From contig DBVS01000121.1 in NCBI GenBank assembly GCA_002308235.1, positions 1-8,388 on the forward strand: DNA of 8,388 bases. Direction: 5' to 3'. The position numbers and the translations under genes were made by a program. The notes under the pieces are model-generated. The model saw only the letters and a list, made by a program, of their open reading frames with translations, did no database searches and had not been told where the DNA came from. Positions 1 to 6,487 of this stretch are shown here, piece by piece. Each line of letters begins with the position of its first letter. Position 1 is the stretch's first letter. This stretch comes from Lachnospiraceae bacterium UBA1258. GTDB taxonomy: Bacteria > Bacillota > Clostridia > Lachnospirales > Lachnospiraceae.

Positions 1-1416
1 GACCTGGTGGATGAGGCCTGTGCCCTTATCAAGACCGAGATGAATTCAATGCCTGTGGAGATCGATGAACTTAAGCGTCGTGTTATGCAGCTTGAGATTG
101 AAGAGACGGCACTTAAGAACGAAACCGACAGATTAAGTCAGGAAAGGCTTGAAAACTTAAGAAAAGAACTTTCCGAAGAGAAGGATAAGCTTACCAATCA
201 AATGGCACGCTGGGAGAATGAGAAGAACAGCGTGGGCAGGCTTTCGAAGTTAAGAGAAGAGATAGATGCTTTAAACGGTGAAGTCCAGACAGCCACCAGA
301 AACGGTGACTACGAAAAGGCCGCGGAGATTTCCTACGGCAAACTGCCCGCCCTTAAGAAAGAACTGGAGCAGGCGGAAGCCGAGATCGCTGATAAGAACC
401 CGGAGCTTGTGCACGAAAGCGTAAGCGATGAGGAGATCACCAAGATCGTTTCCAGATGGACGGGTATTCCCCTCAGTAAGCTTACGGAATCCGAGAGAAA
501 CAAGACCCTTAACCTTGACACCGAGCTTCATAAGAGCGTTGTGGGTCAGGATGAAGGCGTTACCAAGGTTACGGAAGCCATCATCAGATCCCGCGCCGGT
601 ATTAAAGATCCCAACCGCCCCATCGGTTCTTTCCTGTTTTTGGGGCCCACCGGTGTAGGTAAAACACAGCTTGCCAAGGCTCTTGCGGGTGCTCTTTTTG
701 ATGATGAATCCAACATGGTCCGTATCGATATGAGCGAATATATGGAGAAATACTCCGTATCCAGACTCATCGGAGCACCTCCCGGATACGTAGGATACGA
801 GGAGGGCGGTCAGCTTACGGAAGCGGTCCGCAGAAAACCTTACTCCGTTGTTTTGTTTGATGAAATTGAGAAAGCCCATCCCGATGTCTTTAATGTGCTT
901 TTACAGGTGCTTGATGACGGACGTATCACGGACTCTCTGGGGCGTACCGTAGACTTTAAGAACACTATCCTGATCATGACTTCCAACATCGGTGCCGAAG
1001 CTTTACTGGAAGGCATAGACGATGCGGGAAATATCTCGAGAGAGGCCGAAGCAGCGGTCATGAGCGAACTTCATGCTTCCTTCAGACCCGAGTTTTTAAA
1101 CCGTCTGGACGAGACTATCCTCTTTAAGCCCCTTACCGGTGCAGACATCGGCAACATCGCAAGACTGGTGCTTAAGGATCTTGAAAAGCGATTAAAGGAT
1201 AGAGACCTTAAACTATCCGTTTCGGACGAGGCTGTTGATTTCATCGCAAGGAACGGGTACGAGCCCAGATTCGGAGCCCGTCCTTTGAAGAGATACATCC
1301 AAAAAGAAGTGGAAACAAAAGTTGCAAAACTCATTTTATCTGATACACTTGAAGCAGGTGATACCATTTCCGTGGATTTGAGAGGAGAAGAACTGTGCTG
1401 CCACAAGATCCGGTAA
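1..1416 (+). CDS. clpB: ATP-dependent chaperone ClpB, C-terminal part (5' end cut by window)
   Basis: ClpB is a hexameric cytoplasmic AAA+ disaggregase that works with DnaK to pull proteins out of aggregates. The frame is open from base 1, so the true start lies outside; E. coli ClpB (857 aa) suggests about 385 residues are missing. The 471 visible residues begin at the end of the first ATPase domain (DLVDEAC), followed by a long charged coiled-coil middle domain (about residues 15-135), which separates ClpB from the shorter ClpC and ClpA forms. The second ATPase domain has Walker A GPTGVGKT (215-222), a GYVGY pore loop (262-266), Walker B VVLFDEIE (283-290), sensor TSNIG (327-331), an arginine finger in FRPEFLNR (R368) and sensor 2 GARPLKR (425-431). 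All catalytic motifs of this half are intact. The last 22 bases overlap the next gene, and the protein ends in an unusual Cys-Cys-His-containing tail. Stress regulation (CtsR or HrcA) is common for clpB, but the promoter is not in view. Confidence 0.97.
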   Translation, partial: DLVDEACALIKTEMNSMPVEIDELKRRVMQLEIEETALKNETDRLSQERLENLRKELSEEKDKLTNQMARWENEKNSVGRLSKLREEIDALNGEVQTATRNGDYEKAAEISYGKLPALKKELEQAEAEIADKNPELVHESVSDEEITKIVSRWTGIPLSKLTESERNKTLNLDTELHKSVVGQDEGVTKVTEAIIRSRAGIKDPNRPIGSFLFLGPTGVGKTQLAKALAGALFDDESNMVRIDMSEYMEKYSVSRLIGAPPGYVGYEEGGQLTEAVRRKPYSVVLFDEIEKAHPDVFNVLLQVLDDGRITDSLGRTVDFKNTILIMTSNIGAEALLEGIDDAGNISREAEAAVMSELHASFRPEFLNRLDETILFKPLTGADIGNIARLVLKDLEKRLKDRDLKLSVSDEAVDFIARNGYEPRFGARPLKRYIQKEVETKVAKLILSDTLEAGDTISVDLRGEELCCHKIR

Positions 1417-1580
1417 TTTTACTGAGTTTTCTGAACATGAAGTTAAGGGACCAATATAAGAGCCTTATGGACCTTTGCGACGACATGGACGAGGATGAAG
1501 CGGCCCTGCTTAAGACCATGGATCACGCGGGATACAAGTATAACCGCGACACCAACCAATTCGTGTCTAAGGAAAGGTAG
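1395..1580 (+). CDS. DUF4250-like small protein
   Basis: A 61-residue protein of unknown function. I recognise the pattern of the DUF4250 family of Firmicutes: a Pro-Asp-Pro followed by ILLSFLNMKLRD near the N-terminus, an acidic middle (DDMDEDEAALL) and a C-terminal GYKYNRDTNQF motif. The family assignment is from memory of its consensus and is not checked. The start is GTG, chosen because AGGAG at 1383-1387 sits 7 bases upstream and because the family motif begins within the first few residues. The start overlaps the end of clpB by 22 bases in another frame, which suggests translational coupling. The protein has no signal peptide or membrane segment and is probably cytoplasmic and largely helical. 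rarA follows after 29 bases. Confidence 0.8.
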   Translation: MLPQDPVILLSFLNMKLRDQYKSLMDLCDDMDEDEAALLKTMDHAGYKYNRDTNQFVSKER

Positions 1581-1609
1581 TCCGTGCTTTGTGCGGGCGG
1601 TAAACGTTC

Positions 1610-2938
1610 ATGGATTTGTTTCAGATGATGGAACAAAAGAATAAAGAAAAAGAGTCGCCTCTCGCAGCAAGAATGCGCCCCCGAACCGTGGAAGAGGTCG
1701 TGGGACAGGAACATATTCTTGCCGAGGACAAACTTCTTTACAGAGCCATTAAGGCCGATAAACTGAGTTCATTGATTTTTTACGGTCCTCCCGGGACCGG
1801 TAAAACCACCATAGCCAAGGTCATTGCCAACACCACCAAAGCCGAATTCTGCCAGATCAATGCTACAATCGCCGGCAAGAAGGACATGGAAGAGGTGGTG
1901 GAGAACGCCAAACAGACCATGGGTGGCTACGGCAGAAAGACCATTCTTTTTATTGACGAGATACACAGGTTCAACAAGGGGCAGCAGGATTATCTCCTGC
2001 CCTTTGTTGAAGATGGTACCGTCGTTCTTATCGGTGCGACCACCGAAAATCCCTATTTTGAAGTAAACGGAGCTTTGATATCCCGCTCCGCGATATTTGA
2101 ATTAAAACCCCTAACCCCCGAGGCCGTGGGCACCCTTATAGACAGGGCTCTTTCAGATACGGAAAGGGGTCTCGGAAGCTTCGACGCAGATATTACTCAG
2201 GAGGCCCGAGCTTTTCTTGCCGATCAGGCCGGAGGGGACGCAAGACGCGCTCTTAACGCCATCGAACTTGCGGCAATGACCACCGGAAGAAGTGAGGACG
2301 GCAAGATCCACATCACCCTCGATGTTGCGAAGGAATGTATTCAAAAGAGAGTCGTGCTTTTTGACAAGGACGGAGACAATCATTACGATACCATCTCCGC
2401 TTTTATCAAAAGCATGAGAGGATCGGATCCGGATGCGGCCATATATTATCTTGCAAAGATGCTTTATGCCGGCGAGAGTGTCACGTTTATCGCCCGCAGG
2501 ATGATGATCTGCGCGGCAGAGGATGTGGGCAATGCAGACCCTCAGGCTCTGGTGGTGGCTACCAGCGCAGCCCAGGCCGTCGAGCGGGTGGGAATGCCGG
2601 AAGCACAGATAATTCTTGCACAGGCTGTGGCTTACATCGCTACCGCTCCCAAATCAAATGCCGCAGTATGTGCCATAGGAGAAGCCATGGAAAAGGTTAA
2701 AGAAACGGGAAATCTGCCTATACCCACGCACCTTCAGGATGCTCATTACAAGGGCGCTTCCAAGCTGGGCCACGGTATTGGATATAAATACGCTCACGAT
2801 TATAAAAACAATTACGTTAAGCAGCAGTACCTGCCCTATGAACTTAACGACGTGCAATTCTATCGTCCCTCGGACAACGGTTATGAGCAGAAGATAAAAG
2901 AGCACATGAAGAAGATCAAAAGAGAAGCGGAGGAGTGA
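1610..2938 (+). CDS. rarA: Replication-associated recombination protein RarA (MgsA), AAA+ ATPase
   Basis: RarA (MgsA in E. coli, WRNIP1 in eukaryotes) is a tetrameric AAA+ ATPase related to clamp loaders that acts at stalled replication forks with SSB. The 442-residue length is normal. The N-terminus MDLFQMMEQKNKEKESPLA and RMRPRTVEEVVGQEHIL are typical of the family. Walker A is GPPGTGKT (59-66), Walker B ILFIDEIHRFNKGQQD (112-127), sensor 1 GATTENPYF (142-150), the arginine finger is in LISRS (R159), and sensor 2 is GGDARRALN (208-216). The C-terminal tetramerisation part carries SAFIKSMRGSDPDAA (263-277) and the conserved GYKYAHDY and VKQQYLP blocks near 391-409. An in-frame stop at 1601-1603 makes ATG 1610 the earliest start. 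The ribosome site is poor (GGGCGG, 1595-1600), so translation may depend on coupling to the preceding gene. All ATPase residues are present. Confidence 0.96.
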   Translation: MDLFQMMEQKNKEKESPLAARMRPRTVEEVVGQEHILAEDKLLYRAIKADKLSSLIFYGPPGTGKTTIAKVIANTTKAEFCQINATIAGKKDMEEVVENAKQTMGGYGRKTILFIDEIHRFNKGQQDYLLPFVEDGTVVLIGATTENPYFEVNGALISRSAIFELKPLTPEAVGTLIDRALSDTERGLGSFDADITQEARAFLADQAGGDARRALNAIELAAMTTGRSEDGKIHITLDVAKECIQKRVVLFDKDGDNHYDTISAFIKSMRGSDPDAAIYYLAKMLYAGESVTFIARRMMICAAEDVGNADPQALVVATSAAQAVERVGMPEAQIILAQAVAYIATAPKSNAAVCAIGEAMEKVKETGNLPIPTHLQDAHYKGASKLGHGIGYKYAHDYKNNYVKQQYLPYELNDVQFYRPSDNGYEQKIKEHMKKIKREAEE

Positions 2939-2939
2939 G

Positions 2940-4247
2940 ATGGGTAATTCGGACAGGGGTTTAAAGAGAAGACTGGTGGTGGTATCCCTTGATGCGGTGG
3001 GGAGGCGTGATATGGAATTTATGCTTTCTCTTCCCAATTTTTCCGCTATTGTTAAGGACGGTTTCTTTTGCGACAGGGTTTACAGCGTTTATCCGTCCCT
3101 TACATATCCTGCCCACACATCCATAGTTACCGGTCGGAAACCTTCCGAACACGGCATCGTGAACAACACCCTTCTTCAGCCCGGGCGCAAGACTCCCGAC
3201 TGGCTTTACAAACGTAAATATATCAACGGCCGCACTCTTTACGATGTGGCAAAGAAAAACGGCTACACCGTGGCAAGCCTTCTCTGGCCCGTTACGGGCG
3301 GGGCAAAGATCGATTACAATCTTCCCGAGATCATGGTGACCCGCAGGTTTCAGAATCAGGTGATCTCCTGCCTAAGAAACGGGACACCCGGTTATCTTCT
3401 TAAATTAAATTCAAAATTCGGGTCTATGCGCGATGGCATCAATCAGCCCGCTCTTGATAATTTTGTTATGGCAAGCGCGGAATATACTATTAAAGAGCAT
3501 AATCCCGACCTGATCTTTATCCACCTTACAGATGTTGATACGAACCGCCATATTTTCGGTGCCACTGCTCCCGAAATAACCGAGGCTTTAAAACGTCATG
3601 ACGAACGCCTGGGAAAGATCAGAGAGTGGATAGAGGAAACCGGCGGTTTAAAAAACACATCCCTTATAGTTCTGGGAGACCATTGCCAGATCGACGCATC
3701 CCGCATAACTTATCTCAATACATGCTTAAAGGAAAGGGGCTTTTTGTCCGTAAAGGACGGAAAGATCACGGAGGCCAAGGCCATCACCAAAAGCTGTGAC
3801 GGATCCGCTTATGTTTATATAGATGACAGATATGCGCAAGACGAGAGCTTTCTTGAAGCCCTTGCCGATGCTTTAAACGAGATGAAGGCTGATGAAAGGC
3901 TCGGGATAGAGGAAATATATACGGGGGCTGAGGCGGCTGAAATGGGCGCCGATCCCGAATGCTTTGCAATGATCGAGGGAAAGAAAGGCTTTTATTTCCT
4001 TGACGAAACGGATGTAGTGTCTGAATCCGTGGAGGAAACAAAGAACCACAAGATGCGTGCGATCCACGGCTGCAGTCCTTTGAAGGAAGAAAACATTACT
4101 TTCTTTGCCGCTGTGGGTGCGGGAATTAAAAAAGGAGCACGGAAAGAATCCATGCACCTTTGGGACGAAGGGCCTACCATGGCTAAGCTCATGGGCTTTA
4201 ATTTACCCGGTGCCGAAGGCACCGTTGTAACGGAAATGCTTGAGTGA
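2940..4247 (+). CDS. Alkaline phosphatase superfamily protein (type I phosphodiesterase / nucleotide pyrophosphatase-like)
   Basis: A 435-residue member of the alkaline phosphatase superfamily closest to nucleotide pyrophosphatase/phosphodiesterases (Phosphodiest domain); the substrate is unknown. The full two-metal set can be read: D18 in VVSLD, the Thr nucleophile T55 in PSLTYPAH (with SIVTG and HGIVNN after it), D200 and H204 in DVDTNRHIFG, D247-H248 in VLGDH, and H376 in RAIHG. The C-terminal GPTMAKLMGFNLPGAEG matches the usual end of the fold. Where many relatives have DHG the sequence is DHCQID. No signal peptide or membrane helix is visible (the N-terminus is MGNSDRGLKRR), so the enzyme should be cytoplasmic, unlike many secreted relatives. 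ATG 2940 begins one base after the rarA stop, with AGGAG inside the rarA end (2931-2935), implying coupled translation. It converges on the next gene with a 6-base gap. Confidence 0.88.
   Translation: MGNSDRGLKRRLVVVSLDAVGRRDMEFMLSLPNFSAIVKDGFFCDRVYSVYPSLTYPAHTSIVTGRKPSEHGIVNNTLLQPGRKTPDWLYKRKYINGRTLYDVAKKNGYTVASLLWPVTGGAKIDYNLPEIMVTRRFQNQVISCLRNGTPGYLLKLNSKFGSMRDGINQPALDNFVMASAEYTIKEHNPDLIFIHLTDVDTNRHIFGATAPEITEALKRHDERLGKIREWIEETGGLKNTSLIVLGDHCQIDASRITYLNTCLKERGFLSVKDGKITEAKAITKSCDGSAYVYIDDRYAQDESFLEALADALNEMKADERLGIEEIYTGAEAAEMGADPECFAMIEGKKGFYFLDETDVVSESVEETKNHKMRAIHGCSPLKEENITFFAAVGAGIKKGARKESMHLWDEGPTMAKLMGFNLPGAEGTVVTEMLE
4208..4224. repeat. GC-rich 7-bp hairpin inside the end of the phosphodiesterase gene
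   Basis: CGGTGCC (4208-4214) and GGCACCG (4218-4224) form a perfect 7-bp stem with a 3-base loop, 21 bases before the phosphodiesterase stop codon. Neither strand has a T-run after it, so it is not a classical intrinsic terminator. It is the strongest inverted repeat near the convergent gene junction and could stop exonucleases or pause polymerase. It could also just reflect the Pro-Gly-Ala-Glu-Gly-Thr codons. Confidence 0.4.
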
Positions 4248-4253
4248 CCGGAA

Positions 4254-4769
4254 TCAAAACAGTTTTTCCACCAGATATTTATAGATGTCCTGATTGGAAT
4301 TCTCCCATTTGTCGCAGATCTCGGAAGCAAGAGACTCCGAAGGAACAGACAGTTTTATGTCCAGGAGATTTACATTTTTTTCTTTGATAATAAGGTTTGC
4401 TTCGTATTCACCGGAGGTTGATTTATAGTAGTTTGAGACTACCGAGACTTCGTTCTTGAGTTGGAAACTGTTTTCCTTAAAATATGTATCGATCTCGTCC
4501 TTGATCTTGCTGCTTATCCGGTTCGAGAAGAAATCAAGAGTCTGACGACCCTCCGGGGTAATCTCCAGATGTGTGCGGTTCCGGATGGACTTGGCCCGGA
4601 TCATATCCGCATCGGTGAGCTCGGAAACAGCCTGGGAAAGTGTCATGAATGTCGTATATTCACGGTCAAGGATGAAATCGCAGACCTGCGCTTTGGTCAG
4701 TGGAAAGCTGACGCGATTTAACATATACAAAACTATGAGTTTATACAGAGTAAGAGGATCTTTTGTCAT
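4254..4769 (-). CDS. DUF4364 family protein, predicted winged-helix
   Basis: A 171-residue protein matching my memory of the DUF4364 family, widespread in Clostridia and of unknown function. The N-terminal part (about 5-80) looks like a winged helix: LTLYKLIVLYMLNRVSFPLT, then a helix with LSQAVSELTDADMI, then THLEITPEGRQTLDFF, which resembles the wing and following helix of PadR- or MarR-like regulators. The C-terminal half (100-171) alternates predicted strands (EYEANLIIKEKNVNLLDIKLSV) with a terminal helix. There is no membrane segment. DNA binding is inferred, not shown. The start at ATG 4769 is chosen because the family motif begins at residue 6; its ribosome site is only GGGG (4777-4780), 7 bases upstream. 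It is transcribed divergently from rho from a promoter overlapping the rho promoter, which makes a role in the control of rho or of itself worth asking about. Confidence 0.8.
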   Translation of the reverse strand: MTKDPLTLYKLIVLYMLNRVSFPLTKAQVCDFILDREYTTFMTLSQAVSELTDADMIRAKSIRNRTHLEITPEGRQTLDFFSNRISSKIKDEIDTYFKENSFQLKNEVSVVSNYYKSTSGEYEANLIIKEKNVNLLDIKLSVPSESLASEICDKWENSNQDIYKYLVEKLF

Positions 4770-4782
4770 AAGTTTGCCCCAT
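4741..4782 (-). other. Possible 13-codon upstream ORF overlapping the DUF4364 start
   Basis: On the minus strand an ATG at 4782-4780 is preceded by AGGA (4791-4788) with 5 bases between, a better ribosome site than that of the DUF4364 gene itself. It would encode MGQTYDKRSSYSV and stop at 4743-4741. Its frame differs from that of the DUF4364 gene, whose start codon lies inside it. It could couple or limit translation of the larger gene. Such short ORFs arise easily by chance, so confidence is low. Confidence 0.2.
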
Positions 4783-4790
4783 AATTATCC

Positions 4791-4819
4791 TTTACAAAAC
4801 ATGAATTCTTATTTATAAT
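4791..4819 (+). promoter_or_regulatory. Predicted sigma-A promoter for rho
   Basis: TTTACA (4791-4796), 17 bases, then a perfect TATAAT (4814-4819). The expected transcription start is about 4826, leaving a leader of about 130 nt before the rho ATG. It is the best promoter match in the gap, and its -10 overlaps that of the minus-strand promoter. Confidence 0.65.
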
Positions 4820-4845
4820 CATAGCGTTAAATGAAAAATTTTCAA
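4818..4845 (-). promoter_or_regulatory. Predicted sigma-A promoter for the DUF4364 gene
   Basis: On the minus strand, TTGAAA (4845-4840) and TATGAT (4823-4818) are separated by 16 bases. Each differs from the consensus by one base. The expected start of transcription is near 4811, giving a leader of about 40 nt to ATG 4769. The -10 box shares bases 4818-4819 with the -10 box of the opposite-facing rho promoter. Confidence 0.6.
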
Positions 4846-4943
4846 GCCCATCAACTTATCTGAGAATCAATCATTCGGCCCGGAAAATTCCCAATGAACT
4901 CAACTGAAAACGACCTGTCGCTTTCTTAATATACTTAATTTAT
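4826..4943 (+). promoter_or_regulatory. rho mRNA leader, C-rich and G-poor, candidate Rho autoregulatory site
   Basis: The predicted rho leader of about 118 nt before the ribosome site contains, by hand count, about 27 C against 14 G. It shows no strong hairpin or T-run. C-over-G, weakly structured RNA is what Rho loads on. Autogenous control of rho through its leader is established in E. coli and reported for B. subtilis. The site itself is an inference from composition. Confidence 0.35.
4832..4844. repeat. 13-bp inverted repeat, candidate operator
   Basis: TGAAAA-A-TTTTCA is a perfect 6+1+6 inverted repeat. It covers most of the -35 box of the minus-strand promoter (4840-4845) and lies just inside the predicted rho transcript. 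This is a suitable place for a repressor to act on either gene. The A/T-rich sequence makes a chance match quite possible. Confidence 0.3.
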
Positions 4944-4955
4944 CAGGAGGAATCG

Positions 4956-6461
4956 ATGAGAGAAAAATACGAATCACTTGCCATTAAAGACTTGCGCGCG
5001 CTCGCCAAGATCCGTGGAATCAAGGGGGCATCGACGTTGACCAAGGCTCAAATAGTGGACAAGATGGTTGAACTCGACGAAAAAGAAGCAGCCGAGAAGA
5101 CTGCCGAAACAGAAACCAAACCCGCACAGGCTAAGCCTTCCGAGGATAAGCCGGTGGTTCTTGTCAAGACACCGCGGAAAAAGGTTTCAACCGAAGAAAC
5201 TCCCGTCGAAGCCGAGAAGAAGCCGGAGGCGCCTGAGCGTACCGAAACCGTTTCTCAGGAACCTGTCGATTCTTCCGAAACAAAAACCGACGATAAAAAG
5301 GATGAAAAGAAAGACGACGCCCAGAAGAGCCTTGACAGCGGTATGGTCGCTCACGGTATTCTTGAAGTCATGGGTGACGGCTTCGGATTTATAAGATGTG
5401 AAAACTTCCTTCCCGGCGCCGATGACGTTTATGTGGCACCCGGAATGATCAGAAGATTCGGCTTAAGAACCGGCGATATTATCGAAGGAAGCATCAAGAT
5501 CAAAACTCAGAACGAAAAGTTCTCGGCTCTTTTGTATCTTACTTCGGTAAACGGTTTTTCGCCCGACATCATTTCCAAGCGTGTTTGCTTTGAGGATATG
5601 ACTCCTATCTTCCCCGACAGCAGAATCCGCCTTGAGACTCCCGGTGCTACCGTAGCCATGAGGGTTATGGATCTGTTAAGCCCTGTCGGAAAGGGACAGA
5701 GAGGTATGATCGTATCTCCTCCGAAGGCAGGTAAAACCACACTTCTTAAGGAAGTTGCGAAATCCGTTAAGAGGAATCATCCCGACATTCACATGATCAT
5801 CCTTCTTATCGATGAGCGTCCCGAGGAAGTTACCGATATCAAAGAAGCAATCGAAGGTCCCAATGTTGAAGTCATCTATTCAACCTTCGACGAGCTTCCC
5901 GAACATCATAAGAGAGTTGCGGAAATGGTTATAGAAAGGGCTAAGCGTCTTGTTGAGCATCATAAGGATGTTATGATCCTTCTTGACAGTATCACCAGAC
6001 TTACAAGAGCCTACAACCTTACCGTTCCGCCCAGCGGACGTACCCTTTCCGGCGGTCTCGACCCCGCTGCTTTGCATATGCCGAAGCGTTTCTTCGGTGC
6101 CGCAAGAAATATGCGTGAGGGCGGAAGCCTTACGATCCTTGCTACGGCACTTGTTGATACCGGAAGCAAGATGGATGATGTGGTATATGAGGAATTTAAG
6201 GGAACCGGTAACATGGAAATGGTTCTCGACCGAAAACTTTCCGAGAGACGTATCTTCCCTGCCATCGATATCGCAAAGTCCGGTACCCGTCGAGAAGACC
6301 TTCTTCTTTCAAGGGAAGAACTTGACGCGGTCAACACCCTTCGCCGCGGACTTAACAGCTTAAAGCCCGAAGAAAGCGTTGACAAGATCCTTGATCTGTT
6401 TGATAAGACCAAAGGAAATCAGGACTTTATTTACATGCTTAACAAAACGAGATTATTCTAA
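4956..6461 (+). CDS. rho: Transcription termination factor Rho with long charged N-terminal insert
   Basis: Rho is the hexameric RNA helicase that ends transcription on C-rich untranslated RNA. The 501 residues exceed the 419 of E. coli Rho. The SAP-like N-terminal domain is at about 4-40. Residues 42-128 are a Lys/Glu/Pro/Thr-rich insert without aromatic residues. The cold-shock RNA-binding domain is at about 130-205 (GDGFGFIR, DVYVAPGMIRRF). The ATPase domain holds Walker A PPKAGKT (255-261), catalytic E287 in LLIDERPEE, Walker B MILLDS (D344), the Q loop VPPSGRTLSGG (357-367) and arginine finger R445 in SGTRRED. All correspond to E. coli K184, E211, D265 and R366, so the enzyme should be active. 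S345 and R348 match bicyclomycin-contact positions S266 and R269. The ATG has an excellent AGGAGG (4945-4950) 5 bases upstream. The PAP2 gene follows closely. rpmE, a common neighbour of rho in Firmicutes, is not here. Confidence 0.98.
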   Translation: MREKYESLAIKDLRALAKIRGIKGASTLTKAQIVDKMVELDEKEAAEKTAETETKPAQAKPSEDKPVVLVKTPRKKVSTEETPVEAEKKPEAPERTETVSQEPVDSSETKTDDKKDEKKDDAQKSLDSGMVAHGILEVMGDGFGFIRCENFLPGADDVYVAPGMIRRFGLRTGDIIEGSIKIKTQNEKFSALLYLTSVNGFSPDIISKRVCFEDMTPIFPDSRIRLETPGATVAMRVMDLLSPVGKGQRGMIVSPPKAGKTTLLKEVAKSVKRNHPDIHMIILLIDERPEEVTDIKEAIEGPNVEVIYSTFDELPEHHKRVAEMVIERAKRLVEHHKDVMILLDSITRLTRAYNLTVPPSGRTLSGGLDPAALHMPKRFFGAARNMREGGSLTILATALVDTGSKMDDVVYEEFKGTGNMEMVLDRKLSERRIFPAIDIAKSGTRREDLLLSREELDAVNTLRRGLNSLKPEESVDKILDLFDKTKGNQDFIYMLNKTRLF

Positions 6462-6487
6462 AGTACATTTTGCGGAGTTATACGAAT

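Noticed and set aside
271..879. 202-codon open frame on the minus strand opposite clpB
   Set aside because: It lies wholly opposite a well-conserved gene, shows no recognisable family motif, and its composition is that of a complementary shadow.
1..1416. ClpC or ClpA instead of ClpB
   Set aside because: The coiled-coil middle domain is full ClpB length, and the second ATPase domain shows ClpB-type sequence throughout.
4249..4270. GGAA...TTCC with AAAAC/GTTTT as a bidirectional terminator at the convergent junction
   Set aside because: Pairing is short, A/T-rich and interrupted, with too small a loop to be convincing.
4930..4935. TATACT as a -10 box for rho
   Set aside because: No acceptable -35 lies 16-18 bases upstream, and the transcript would begin on top of the ribosome binding site.
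6470..6487. TTG start at 6470 giving a PAP2 protein six residues longer
   Set aside because: No ribosome binding site precedes it; ATG 6488 has GGAG upstream and fits the first membrane helix.
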